NCBI GenBank assembly: GCA_017303805.1
Contig: JAFLBQ010000005.1
Coordinates: forward strand, 62,001-126,000
Origin: Cytophagales bacterium
GTDB lineage: Bacteria > Bacteroidota > Bacteroidia > Cytophagales > Cyclobacteriaceae
DNA: 64,000 nucleotides
Reading direction: 5' to 3'
Shown here: in pieces, positions 24,883 to 33,912 of the stretch
How positions within the stretch are numbered: position 1 is the stretch's first letter
Layout of the letters: the number at the start of each line of letters is the position of its first letter
Made by a program: the position numbers and the translations under genes
Notes under the pieces: generated by a model
Databases searched by the model: none
What the model was told of the DNA's origin: nothing
What the model saw: the letters and a program-made list of their open reading frames with translations, nothing else

Positions 24883-25335
24883 ATGCAATCCAAAGCCAAA
24901 ACCGTTGATGAATATCTTTCAACCTTACCGGATGATCGCGCAGAGATTATTGCTGCCTTGCGCAATGCTATCAAAAAAAATCTTCCGAAGGGATTTGAAG
25001 AAACCATGCAATATGGAATGATCACATACGTGGTGCCACACTCCATTTACCCGGCCGGGTATCACACCAATCCTAAAGATGCGCTACCGTTTATCAGTAT
25101 AGCGTCACAGAAAAATCATATTGCGGTGTATCACATGGCAGTGTACACGGGTGCCTTGCACGAGTGGTTTGTGCGCGAGTATAAAAGGCATAGCGATAAA
25201 AAGCTGGACATGGGTAAGTCCTGCATTCGGTTTAAAAAGCCGGAAGATGTTCCGGTTAAGCTTTTTGGCGAGTTGGCATCAAAAATGAAACCGGAAGACT
25301 GGATTAAAATTTACGATAAAGCAAAGCAACACTAA
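24883..25335 (+). CDS. DUF1801 family protein
   Basis: A 150-residue soluble protein. TVDEYLSTLPDDRAEIIAAL at the start, the central QYGMITY and FISIASQKNHIAVYHM, and a C-terminal FKKPEDVP are the pattern of DUF1801 (YdhG-type) proteins, a small fold linked to iron chaperone-like relatives of frataxin. No catalytic residues are known for the family. It sits 16 bases after the VOC gene and two bases before the next, so all three form one unit. Confidence 0.85.
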   Translation: MQSKAKTVDEYLSTLPDDRAEIIAALRNAIKKNLPKGFEETMQYGMITYVVPHSIYPAGYHTNPKDALPFISIASQKNHIAVYHMAVYTGALHEWFVREYKRHSDKKLDMGKSCIRFKKPEDVPVKLFGELASKMKPEDWIKIYDKAKQH

Positions 25336-25337
25336 CT

Positions 25338-25730
25338 ATGAAGCGTGTTACCGGGTTGGGTGGGGTGTTTTTCAAGACGAAAGATTCCAAGAAAATTAAA
25401 GAATGGTACAAAAAGCATTTGGATCTTCCTGTAGATGAATACGGGGCTTCGTTCCGATGGTTGGATATAAATGACAGGGATGCAAAGACTCCGGCATTAA
25501 CAGCCTGGAGTCCATTCAGTGACGATACAACTTATTTTAGTCCAAGTGATAAACCTTACATGTTTAATTACAGAGTTGAAAACCTGGTGGAGTTATTACG
25601 TGTGTTGAAGGAGGAAGGTGTGCAGATTGTGGGCGAGATGCAAGAATTTTCTTATGGTAAGTTTGCGTGGATTATGGATCCGGAAGGAAATAAAATTGAA
25701 TTATGGGAACCAAAAGACGAAGGTTTTTAA
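25338..25730 (+). CDS. VOC-fold (glyoxalase-like) protein
   Basis: A 130-residue cytoplasmic VOC protein: LGGVFFKTKDSKKIKEWYKK at the start and FAWIMDPEGNKIELWEP at the end, where the final Glu is the usual metal ligand of the fold. It is the third gene of the short unit starting at 24390. A bleomycin-resistance or glyoxalase role is only a family possibility; no substrate is implied. Confidence 0.88.
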   Translation: MKRVTGLGGVFFKTKDSKKIKEWYKKHLDLPVDEYGASFRWLDINDRDAKTPALTAWSPFSDDTTYFSPSDKPYMFNYRVENLVELLRVLKEEGVQIVGEMQEFSYGKFAWIMDPEGNKIELWEPKDEGF

Positions 25731-25783
25731 CTTCCCTTCGCAGGAGTGTCTCCCGTTTAGGGGACTGTATGTTTGACATAATT

Positions 25784-27694
25784 TCATCTTTCAAACGCAC
25801 TTCTATAAAAGCCTTGCTCCTGCACATAGGTAATAAGGCTTTCGTAAAACGGATGTGCGGCCAATGTGGCGCTATCGCCAACCAGAATTAGTTTTTTGCG
25901 CGCACGGGTAATGGCCACGTTGGTTCTGCGGATGTCTGCCAGAAAACCTACTTCGGCTTTCTCGTTGCTTCGTACAAAACTGATAATAATCGCATCGCGC
26001 TCTTGGCCCTGAAAAGCATCTACGGTATGGATGGTAATCAATTTGCGAAGCAGCCCTACCAAGGGCGAAGCTTCGGCCAACGATATGAGGTAATCAACTT
26101 GCGCCCGGTATGGAGTAATAATTCCGAGTGTAACTTGTTGTGCAACCCATTCTTCCAATCCAAAGTCCGCTATTAATTTTTCGACTTCATAAATCACACG
26201 GGTCGCTTCTTCGGTATTATACCGACTTAAGGTTTCCGGGTCTTGCGCTTCCGTAAAGCCACAACCGGCAGTGTCGATAAACTCAACCGGAAGGTAATGC
26301 GGTTTTAACAAGGCAGATTTTACCGAGGGGTGCGCAATTAATTTATCGTCATAAAACCAGCGCGATGGAAATTTCATAATTGCCTCGTGCATGCGGTACT
26401 GTACCTGTAACAAGACGGCAGCATTCGGATGTTTTTCCAGACCTCGTTCAAACAACGTAATAGCCAAACCGGCTTTGGCCGCTTCGTTCGACTTAATGGT
26501 AGGTGGTAATTGACAATGATCGCCCGCGAGAATAATACGCTGCGCCCGCAACATCGGAATCCAACAGGCAGCTTCCAGAGATTGTGCGGCTTCATCAATA
26601 AATGCAGTTTTAAACTTGCGGCCCCGCAACACCGGGTGCGAGGCGCCAACCAAGGTGCAACAAATTGCCTGCGCGTGCTGAAGCACATCGTTTACGATGT
26701 AAAACTCCAGCATGTCGGCATCGGACTTTAATAATTTTGCCTCTTCTTTTAATAACCTGCGCTGCTCACGTTCGTGATGGCCAAAGTTGCGTTTGTAGTT
26801 AGATGCTTCGGTGCGCACCTTTTCAATACGCTTACGTAAGGCTTTCAACTCATCGTAGTGTGGGTGTGCTGCAATGCGTGCGTCTAAGGTTTTGCTCAGT
26901 GTTTGCTCAGTTACACGTGCCGGATGGCCAATGCGCACGGTAAGTAAACCTTGCTCGGTAAGCTTTTCAACCAACAGATCGATAGCCGCATTGCTGGGTG
27001 CTGTTACCAGTACTTGCCCCTCGGCTCGATGGGTATGCACGATGGTTTGTACCAATGTGGTAGTTTTGCCGGTACCGGGCGGACCGTGAATAAATGCCAC
27101 ATCTTGTGCGGCAACGGTTTTCTTTAATGCCAACTGCTGACTGGAATTAAGATGCGCAGCAGGAAGCGACTCATCAACCGGAAGGAAGTGAGGAATCCTA
27201 TCGCCAAGAAAAATTTCGCGCAGCTCGGCCACGCGGTTGTCTTCGGCTTTTAGTACCGCCTTCAATGCGTACTCCATTTCCTTGTACGTCATTTCATCAA
27301 ACATCACATCTACACCCAGCATGCCATCTTCCAGCCATTCGGGTAGCTCATCGGGATTAATGGTTACTACCAGGGTGTTATCTTTCACATAATTGATTAC
27401 CCCTTGCGTGTGATTTTTTTCGGGTTTGCCCGCGGCATTGCTGAATACGTTTACCAGTTTGCCACTTTGAAAGCTGTGCGGTTGTTCGCTGGCGGTTCGT
27501 TCTAACTCAATCAGAATGCGTTCGCCTGTTCCAATAGAATCTCGTACCAGCCTTACGGGATACCAGGTAACACCTTCCTTTACACGTTGCGTTAATGATC
27601 GCAAAAGTACTTTTTGCCGATACTGTTCCAGGTCGGCATCGCGCTCCAACTGTAAAAGACTCAACGTATGGTGCAGGTGTTGTTGTGCAGTCAT
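25784..27694 (-). CDS. Superfamily 1B (Upf1/IGHMBP2-like) DNA/RNA helicase
   Basis: A 636-residue helicase from ATG 27694. An N-terminal beta-barrel part (about 40-150) is followed by motif I GPPGTGKTTTLVQ (about 208-220), motif II with FIDEAAQS, motif III AGDHCQLPPT, and motifs V-VI including TVDAFQGQERDAIIISFVRS and NVAITRARKKLILVGD. This is the IGHMBP2/Upf1 architecture, which unwinds DNA or RNA 5' to 3'. A start seven codons upstream (27715) is possible but less like the family. It is a single gene. Confidence 0.93.
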   Translation of the reverse strand: MTAQQHLHHTLSLLQLERDADLEQYRQKVLLRSLTQRVKEGVTWYPVRLVRDSIGTGERILIELERTASEQPHSFQSGKLVNVFSNAAGKPEKNHTQGVINYVKDNTLVVTINPDELPEWLEDGMLGVDVMFDEMTYKEMEYALKAVLKAEDNRVAELREIFLGDRIPHFLPVDESLPAAHLNSSQQLALKKTVAAQDVAFIHGPPGTGKTTTLVQTIVHTHRAEGQVLVTAPSNAAIDLLVEKLTEQGLLTVRIGHPARVTEQTLSKTLDARIAAHPHYDELKALRKRIEKVRTEASNYKRNFGHHEREQRRLLKEEAKLLKSDADMLEFYIVNDVLQHAQAICCTLVGASHPVLRGRKFKTAFIDEAAQSLEAACWIPMLRAQRIILAGDHCQLPPTIKSNEAAKAGLAITLFERGLEKHPNAAVLLQVQYRMHEAIMKFPSRWFYDDKLIAHPSVKSALLKPHYLPVEFIDTAGCGFTEAQDPETLSRYNTEEATRVIYEVEKLIADFGLEEWVAQQVTLGIITPYRAQVDYLISLAEASPLVGLLRKLITIHTVDAFQGQERDAIIISFVRSNEKAEVGFLADIRRTNVAITRARKKLILVGDSATLAAHPFYESLITYVQEQGFYRSAFER

Positions 27695-27821
27695 TAAAAA
27701 AGTAATAAGCAGCAAATAGCATTATTTACTTATCAAGGCAAACGGTGCGACAGAAAAATCGAAGTGTATAGCATTATTGTTGTTAATTTGCGGTCGATTT
27801 TAAACTTAATCTTTATTAATT

Positions 27822-28430
27822 ATGAAAAAGATAGTTGTTATGGGAGTGAGCATGCTTATGTTTTTTCAGGTTGCCAAGGCACAAACCACGCAGGGCACGG
27901 TAAGCGTGGGTGGAAGTTTTCAGGTTTCTACCTACAAAGATCAAAACTATAGTCAGAATTTTGAGTACTCTTCCAGTTCAGTTGAGTTCAATCCTATAGC
28001 CGGCTATTTTGTTAAAGACAATGTAGAGGTAGGGTTGCAGTTGGGGATTTCTACCAGCCAGGCAAAAGTAGGAACGAACGATCCAAGCAGAGGGTCTTCG
28101 TTTGCGATGGGGCCGTTTGCGCGGTATTATAAATTTACCAGCAACGAAAAGTTTGCTTTTACGATTCAAGCTGGCCTTCTTTTTGGCTCTGGTAAAAGTT
28201 CGTCACCCAATGGAAACGATACAAAGACGAGTAGTTTTACCATGGCCTTATCGCCTGGGTTTAGTTATTTTATTACCCCTAAATGGGGTCTTGATTTATC
28301 TCTGCAGGGGATTAGCTATAGTTCCTACGATCCCAATAAGGATGTTGACAATAACAAGCGGTCCAGCTTTGTATTCGGAGTCGATTCATTTAGTCCTTCG
28401 TTGGGATTCCGCTATTTTATAAGTAGATAA
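27822..28430 (+). CDS. Outer-membrane beta-barrel protein
   Basis: A 202-residue protein with a signal peptide (MKKIVVMGVSMLMFFQVAKAQ) and a small-barrel pattern: TVSVGGSFQVSTYK, VEVGLQLGISTSQ, FAFTIQAGLLFGSG, FTMALSPGFSYF and the final SPSLGFRYFISR. No functional motif is seen. It is close in pattern to the other small barrels in the window but not obviously a duplicate. A repeat block follows its stop. Confidence 0.78.
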   Translation: MKKIVVMGVSMLMFFQVAKAQTTQGTVSVGGSFQVSTYKDQNYSQNFEYSSSSVEFNPIAGYFVKDNVEVGLQLGISTSQAKVGTNDPSRGSSFAMGPFARYYKFTSNEKFAFTIQAGLLFGSGKSSSPNGNDTKTSSFTMALSPGFSYFITPKWGLDLSLQGISYSSYDPNKDVDNNKRSSFVFGVDSFSPSLGFRYFISR

Positions 28431-28459
28431 CTGACCTTGATTTCTCCGTGTAACAGCAT

Positions 28460-28620
28460 AGCTATTGCACAAAGAACACAAAGAGCCACGGAGTTTCACA
28501 GAGAATATTTTCGGCTTGGAAACTTCCTTTGTGAACCTCTGTGCTCCTCTGCGTAACTCTGTGTTATAGCTTTGTTATTACACAGAGAACACAAAGAGCC
28601 ACAGAGTTGCGCAGAGATAA
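28460..28620. repeat. Three-copy repeat of about 42 bases, middle copy inverted
   Basis: Copy A at about 28462-28505 and copy C at about 28576-28618 share ACACAAAGAGCCAC-GAG... in the same direction, and both read ...AGAACACAAAGAGCCAC. Copy B at about 28524-28567 carries the same unit on the other strand (CTCTGTGCTCCTCTGCGTAA). Inverted neighbours can pair into long imperfect hairpins. It lies between two genes of the same strand and is non-coding as far as I can see. Confidence 0.75.
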
Positions 28621-28665
28621 GTTCATTCACTAACTTAGGGCTGCAAACAATTAAACCTGGCAGGA

Positions 28666-29580
28666 ATGAGTACCCGCGATCGGTTACACCAGTTACAGCG
28701 ACTGCGGTTGCGAAGAATAGACTTAGAGCGTGCTATCAAAGACACACTCTTTATTCTGCTGGGTGTAGCTTCTGCAGGTTTTGGGTTAAAAGGTTTCCTG
28801 TTGCCCAACCGCTTTCTCGATGGTGGCGTAATGGGCATTTCCCTGCTGGTAAATGTTATCTCGGGTATCGACCTTTCGCTGTTGGTTGTATTGATCAATT
28901 TCCCTTTTGTAGTAATCGGCTACACGCAAATTTCGAAAAAGTTTGCACTGAAAACTCTCGTGGCCATTACCTTGCTGTCACTTACCCTGGCCTTTATTGA
29001 TTTCCCCATCATTACATCTGATAAATTACTCATTGCGGTTTTCGGAGGTTTTTTTCTGGGTGCCGGAATTGGGCTATCCATACGGGGCGGCAGCGTAATT
29101 GATGGTACTGAAGTGCTGGCCATATACTCAAGCCGCAAAACAACCCTTACGGTGGGCGATGTTATCCTCGGTTTTAATATTCTGATTTTTTCAACGGCTG
29201 CCTACATTATTAATATAGAAACCGCGTTGTATGCAATCCTCACTTACCTGGTGGCCTCTAAGTCGGTAGATTTTGTGGTGCACGGCATTGAAGAGTACAC
29301 CAGCGTGATGATTATATCAGAAAAGAGTGAAGCAATAAAAGAGGCTATTGTGAATAAACTGGGGCGCGGAGTTACCATATTAAAAGGAAAGAGTGGCTTT
29401 GGAAAGAAGGGCCACCGAAGTACAGATGTAGATGTGATTTATTCGGTGGTAACCCGGCTTGAATTGCAACGATTAAAAACGCTTATTACCAAAATTGATC
29501 AGGATGCGTTTGTGGTGGAGAATAGTGTAAACGATATTAAAGGCGGAATGATTAAAAAGCGACCTTTTCAGGAGGATTAG
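28666..29580 (+). CDS. YitT family membrane protein
   Basis: A 304-residue protein. After a basic cytoplasmic start (about 1-28), five or six membrane helices follow, containing GFGLKGFLLPNRFLDGGVMG and FLGAGIGLSIRGGSVIDGTE, both hallmarks of the DUF161/YitT family. The C-terminal cytoplasmic DUF2179 domain (about 215-300) includes GRGVTILKGKSGFGKKG and VVTRLELQRLK. The family role is unknown; relatives are suggested to be transporters. It is a single gene placed after the repeat block. Confidence 0.92.
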   Translation: MSTRDRLHQLQRLRLRRIDLERAIKDTLFILLGVASAGFGLKGFLLPNRFLDGGVMGISLLVNVISGIDLSLLVVLINFPFVVIGYTQISKKFALKTLVAITLLSLTLAFIDFPIITSDKLLIAVFGGFFLGAGIGLSIRGGSVIDGTEVLAIYSSRKTTLTVGDVILGFNILIFSTAAYIINIETALYAILTYLVASKSVDFVVHGIEEYTSVMIISEKSEAIKEAIVNKLGRGVTILKGKSGFGKKGHRSTDVDVIYSVVTRLELQRLKTLITKIDQDAFVVENSVNDIKGGMIKKRPFQED

Positions 29581-29653
29581 AAATCGGCTCGGAAAATTTC
29601 GATACGTGCACCGCGTGGAGATGTTGGTTGGATTTGAATTTCTTGCTTGGGCA

Positions 29654-30322
29654 TTAACGATCACTCAGTTTATCCAAATAATGAGTAACATAACTATCTA
29701 ACAGTTTCCGTTTATACTGCATCACAAACCGGGGATGCGGTAGCGGGATTATTTCTTTGAAAAAATTTTCTTCCTTATTCCACGCATGTAAAAATTTGTA
29801 ATTGGCACCTTCACCCAGGCAAAATGCAATATCGGTATGTAATCCCCACGCCAATTGGGCTCGCATACAAGCCTTCATAAAGGGCCGCAACCTTTTCTCC
29901 AGCGTTAGGTTATCGTAGTAGTTCAGGTTTTTGTTTTCTTTCGTAAACCCTAAAGGCGAAACGGAGGTAAAATAAAAATTGCGAAAGAACTGGTTCGCAC
30001 CACCAAAGGCTGCAATTACCTTGTAAATAAATTCTGAGGAGAGTTCAGGTTTTTTAGAAAGGTCATTTTTAATCCCGCAAACCTGCTGCAGCCTGATCGG
30101 ATCCGTAAACGGAATTCCCGTAAGTCCTCCGCCAAAGCGACCGGGGTTTATGCCGATAATAAGCCTTCGGGTTTCACTGTCATTATAATACTTTTGATAA
30201 AATTGAGTGCATAACTCCCATGCTTCGGGTTGCTGATACGGATTGAGCACATCAACTCCTTTTGGAATTGAAGCCTCAATTTTCAAATTGCGCAAGAAGT
30301 ACAGAATTTTATCGGCCAGCAT
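29654..30322 (-). CDS. SMUG2-type uracil-DNA glycosylase family protein
   Basis: A 222-residue protein. The first active-site motif reads GINPGRFGGGLTGIPFTDP (about 78-96), and the second, near the C terminus, reads LPHPRFVMQYKRK (about 196-208). These match the SMUG2 branch of the uracil-DNA glycosylase superfamily, which removes damaged bases in base-excision repair. Which base (uracil, hydroxymethyluracil or deoxyinosine) is unknown. The length is normal. It is a single gene convergent with YitT. Confidence 0.85.
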   Translation of the reverse strand: MLADKILYFLRNLKIEASIPKGVDVLNPYQQPEAWELCTQFYQKYYNDSETRRLIIGINPGRFGGGLTGIPFTDPIRLQQVCGIKNDLSKKPELSSEFIYKVIAAFGGANQFFRNFYFTSVSPLGFTKENKNLNYYDNLTLEKRLRPFMKACMRAQLAWGLHTDIAFCLGEGANYKFLHAWNKEENFFKEIIPLPHPRFVMQYKRKLLDSYVTHYLDKLSDR

Positions 30323-30420
30323 GAATTGCTAAACTTACACTAAGAGGTAGTTCGGTACAACTTCGTGCGCGGTTTTTACGAATCTGGTGATTTGTTTACT
30401 TTTCAGAATAAATCCTAACT

Positions 30421-31986
30421 ATGAGACTACTCTTTGCATTTTGCCTGGCGCTACTGGCTGGTACTGTTCAGGCCCAACCGTACGACCTGGTTATTCGTAA
30501 CGGTCGGGTAATTGATGGCAGTGGTAATCCGTGGTTCTATGCCGATGTAGCCGTTAGGCAAGGCAAAATTGTTCGCATCGGAAATTTAAAAGATGCAAAG
30601 GCCGAAAGAATTATTGATGCAAGCGGGTTGGTGATAGTGCCTGGTTTTATTGACGTGCACGGCCACATCGAAGGCGGTGAACTTACAACACCCACGGCTG
30701 ATAATTTTATTCATGATGGGGTTACGTCTATTGTTACCGGCAATTGCGGTGGTTCTAATCTGCAGGTACAAGATTATTTTAAGAGGCTCGATTCCATAGG
30801 CATGTCGGTTAATGTGGCTACCTTAATTGGCCACAACACGGTGCGCAGGGCGGTGATGGGCGATGTACAGCGCGACCCATCGGCAGACGAATTGCAACGT
30901 ATGGAACAATTGGTTGAAACGGCCATGCAAGAAGGGGCTGTGGGCTTTTCAACCGGATTGATTTACGTACCGGGCACCTATTCCAAAACTGAAGAAGTGG
31001 TGGCGCTGGCTAAAGTGGCTGCGCGGTATGGTGGTGTTTATGCATCGCATATTCGGGATGAGGGCGACCGTGTACACGATGCCGTGCAGGAAGCAATTGA
31101 TATCGGGCGCTATGCCGGCTTGCCGGTTCAGATCTCGCATTTCAAAGTAACGTACAAACCCAATTGGGGGCGATCTGTAGAAACCATTAACCTGGTTGAG
31201 CAGGCCCGGCTGCAGGGCTTGGATGTTACGGTCGATCAATATCCGTACGTGGCCAGCAGCACTACATTAGATACAACTGTACCCACCTGGGTATTTGCCG
31301 GAGGCCGCGATTCGATGAAGTTGCGCATCAACGATGCTGCCATTCGCCTCAAGATAAAAAAGGAAATGGTAGCTAATTTAAAGAAGAAGCAACTGAAAAA
31401 TTTTAGCTACGCACAGGTTGCCCGCTATGCCCCTGATACCACGCTGAATGGAAAAAATATTTCGGAGATCAATATTCTGAAAGGAAGAAAGGCCAAGCCG
31501 ATGGCAGAAGCAGAAACAATTCTTGAAATGATTAACGCCATCAATCGTACTCAAATGGTTTATTTCAGTATGGATGAGGGCGACCTGGTGCGCATTTTAC
31601 AATACCCCTACACCATGGTAGCATCCGATGCCGGCATTGCGCGATATGGTTCGGGCGTACCACACCCGCGTGCGTACGGCACCAACGCCCGCGTAGTAGG
31701 GCGCTACGTGCGCGATCAAAAAGTAATTCGCCTCGAAGATGCCATTCGTAAGATGACCTCGTTGCCGGCACAAAAATTTAATTTGCACGACCGTGGCTTG
31801 CTGCGCGAAGGCATGGCAGCCGATGTGGTGGTGTTAGATGCGCAACGCGTTGGCGATGCGGCAACGTATGCCAGCCCGCATGCCTATGCTACCGGTATTG
31901 CCTTTGTAGTAGTAAATGGAAACCTTGTAATTGAAAACGGCAACCATACCGGAGTGCGCAGCGGCCAGGTACTACGCAAGCGGTAG
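30421..31986 (+). CDS. D-aminoacylase / N-acyl-D-amino-acid deacylase, secreted
   Basis: A 521-residue amidohydrolase with a signal peptide (first 19 residues, TVQAQ). The metal site is PGFIDVHGH with His80 and His82. Cys109 in TGNCGGS is the Cys ligand peculiar to D-aminoacylases. YASHIRDEG and ISHFKVT supply further ligands, and the late SDAG sequence gives the catalytic Asp. It should hydrolyse N-acyl-D-amino acids or related dipeptides in the periplasm; the exact substrate is unproven. It is a single gene. Confidence 0.88.
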   Translation: MRLLFAFCLALLAGTVQAQPYDLVIRNGRVIDGSGNPWFYADVAVRQGKIVRIGNLKDAKAERIIDASGLVIVPGFIDVHGHIEGGELTTPTADNFIHDGVTSIVTGNCGGSNLQVQDYFKRLDSIGMSVNVATLIGHNTVRRAVMGDVQRDPSADELQRMEQLVETAMQEGAVGFSTGLIYVPGTYSKTEEVVALAKVAARYGGVYASHIRDEGDRVHDAVQEAIDIGRYAGLPVQISHFKVTYKPNWGRSVETINLVEQARLQGLDVTVDQYPYVASSTTLDTTVPTWVFAGGRDSMKLRINDAAIRLKIKKEMVANLKKKQLKNFSYAQVARYAPDTTLNGKNISEINILKGRKAKPMAEAETILEMINAINRTQMVYFSMDEGDLVRILQYPYTMVASDAGIARYGSGVPHPRAYGTNARVVGRYVRDQKVIRLEDAIRKMTSLPAQKFNLHDRGLLREGMAADVVVLDAQRVGDAATYASPHAYATGIAFVVVNGNLVIENGNHTGVRSGQVLRKR

Positions 31987-31989
31987 CTG

Positions 31990-33912
31990 CTAAGAAAAAG
32001 CAATGCGGGGTAACCGCACCCGAAAAGTAGTGCCGGTGCCGGGCGTACTTTCTATTTCAATGCTGCCGTTCATCGCATCCACCTGGGCCTTTACCAGGTA
32101 CAGGCCCACTCCGCGGCCTTCCACATGGTGATGAAAGCGCTGGTACAACCCATAAAGCTTTTCGCGCACAAGCGGCAATTCAATCCCCAACCCATTGTCG
32201 CTTATATGAATGGCAATTTGATTTTCGCTTCGGAAGGTTTGAATAGTTACTACCGGATTGCGCCCGGCCGACCGAAATTTTATTGCATTGGCCACCAAAT
32301 TGTAAAGAATACTTTCGATGTAGGTTGGAATCGTATAAATAGAATCAACCTGCGAATAGTTTTCTTGAAATGTGGTTTGGGTTTGCAGAATTAATTCCTT
32401 GAGTTGGCTTTTAATCCGCAACATGCGTTTGCTCAGAATTACCGGTTCGTACTCGTTGTTGCCTGTGCGCTTGATATGTAACACATGGTTCAGGTCGTGT
32501 ACAATATTATCTAAGTCGGTGGTGGCGGCAGCCAGTTTATCTATTACTTCTTTATCGCGAGGCCATTCAAAAGATTGATTTTGAATAAGGCTTAGTAAAC
32601 CAAGAATCCGCGCCACAGGTCCGCGCAGGTTGTGCCCGGTAATAAACTGATATTCTTCCAACTGGTTGTTGTGGCGGGCCAGTTCAATGTTGGTTTTAAC
32701 CAATTCATGGGTACGTTCAGCCACCTGCTTTTTCAAATCGGTATTGTAATTTTTTAACAAATTGTTGGTGCGTGTTCTTACCCGGTACGAGTAGAGCAAC
32801 GAAACCGCCAAGGGAACGGTAAGCAATCCGGTTAAAGCTACCATCCATAATATGAGTCGTTGTTGCTGCAGACTTGCCTCCATCAATTCTGCTTCCTTGC
32901 GCAGGTTTTCATTTTCGCGGGTAATTTTTTGATTTTCGATGTATTGAGTAAGGTTGGCGCTAAATACGCTATCGCGATAGGCAACAAACTGCTGGTAGTT
33001 GACAAGCGCTTTTTTGTAATCGCCTTTATTTTCGTAGATGCGATAGAGCAATCCGTAAGCTTCGCGGGTTTTATCGCGGTACGCATTAGGAATTGAAATG
33101 GTTAAACTGATCTCCAGCGCTTGCAATGCCTTATCGGGTTGGTTCAGGGCCAGAAATATATTGGCAATGCCCAGGTAGGTAAAGGTGCGACCATACGCGT
33201 TGCTTTGAATGGAGTCTAACGTAAGGGCCTGCTTGTACTGTTCCATGGCTTGCGCATAGTTTTGCTTGTAAAATTCCAGTTCGCCCAGGTTGTTATAAAT
33301 GTACATAAGCGTAGCACCCGGTTGGGGTTCTGCTTTTTCGCGGATAAGCGCTTGCTGTATCCAATAGGTGGCGCTATCAAACCGCATAAGCTTGCCGTGT
33401 GCGCGGCCCAGGTAATTCATCACATTGGCTTGTTGCACGGAGCGAAGTTGCCGGGCCAGGCGTAGTGCTTTGTGAAAATACTGTTGTGCTTCGCCATAGT
33501 TCTCCAGGTTCGAATTAATATTTCCAAGCGTAATGTAGTCTTCCAGCATTTCAGTAGAGTCTGCATCGTGTTCGGTACGAATCAGATTGTCCATGCTGTA
33601 TTCAAATGCGATGGAGTAAACACCCATGCGCTGGTTTACGCGTTGTAAAATATTTTGTGCCGATTTTATGCCAGTTGCATAATTAATACGGGTGGCAATG
33701 CGCAACGCGCTGTCGCCAAAGTGCAGCGATCGCTTAAGATTGGTATCATAATAAACCCGTGCCAGCGCATTGTAGGTATCAACCTGCTCAATTGTGTTAT
33801 TGTTTACAATTTCTAACTGATGTAAGAGACTATCGGTATTGGTTTGATTCTTCTGTGCAAAACCACTGTGCAAGAGGCCAAGCAGGCACCATATGATCGG
33901 TAGTTTATTCAA
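31990..33912 (-). CDS. TPR-containing membrane sensor histidine kinase
   Basis: A 640-residue protein with a signal peptide (first 19-20 residues, HSGFAQ), a periplasmic region of tetratricopeptide repeats (about 30-310; DYITLGNINSNLENYGEAQQ and similar), a membrane helix at about 350-372, a coiled-coil linker, and a cytoplasmic kinase. The phospho-acceptor is His427 in GHNLRGPVARI, and the ATPase domain shows NLVANAIKFR and DNGLGIELP. The start is TTG at 33910-33912, overlapping the end of the patatin gene by eight bases; no better start keeps the signal peptide. No response regulator is adjacent. Confidence 0.9.
   Translation of the reverse strand: MNKLPIIWCLLGLLHSGFAQKNQTNTDSLLHQLEIVNNNTIEQVDTYNALARVYYDTNLKRSLHFGDSALRIATRINYATGIKSAQNILQRVNQRMGVYSIAFEYSMDNLIRTEHDADSTEMLEDYITLGNINSNLENYGEAQQYFHKALRLARQLRSVQQANVMNYLGRAHGKLMRFDSATYWIQQALIREKAEPQPGATLMYIYNNLGELEFYKQNYAQAMEQYKQALTLDSIQSNAYGRTFTYLGIANIFLALNQPDKALQALEISLTISIPNAYRDKTREAYGLLYRIYENKGDYKKALVNYQQFVAYRDSVFSANLTQYIENQKITRENENLRKEAELMEASLQQQRLILWMVALTGLLTVPLAVSLLYSYRVRTRTNNLLKNYNTDLKKQVAERTHELVKTNIELARHNNQLEEYQFITGHNLRGPVARILGLLSLIQNQSFEWPRDKEVIDKLAAATTDLDNIVHDLNHVLHIKRTGNNEYEPVILSKRMLRIKSQLKELILQTQTTFQENYSQVDSIYTIPTYIESILYNLVANAIKFRSAGRNPVVTIQTFRSENQIAIHISDNGLGIELPLVREKLYGLYQRFHHHVEGRGVGLYLVKAQVDAMNGSIEIESTPGTGTTFRVRLPRIAFS

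Noticed and set aside
25338-25730. Second VOC gene as bleomycin resistance
   Set aside because: The VOC fold is shared by many unrelated functions, and no binding-site pattern supports the drug-binding type.
28460-28620. CRISPR array
   Set aside because: Only three units, one inverted, no equal-length spacers and no cas genes in the window.
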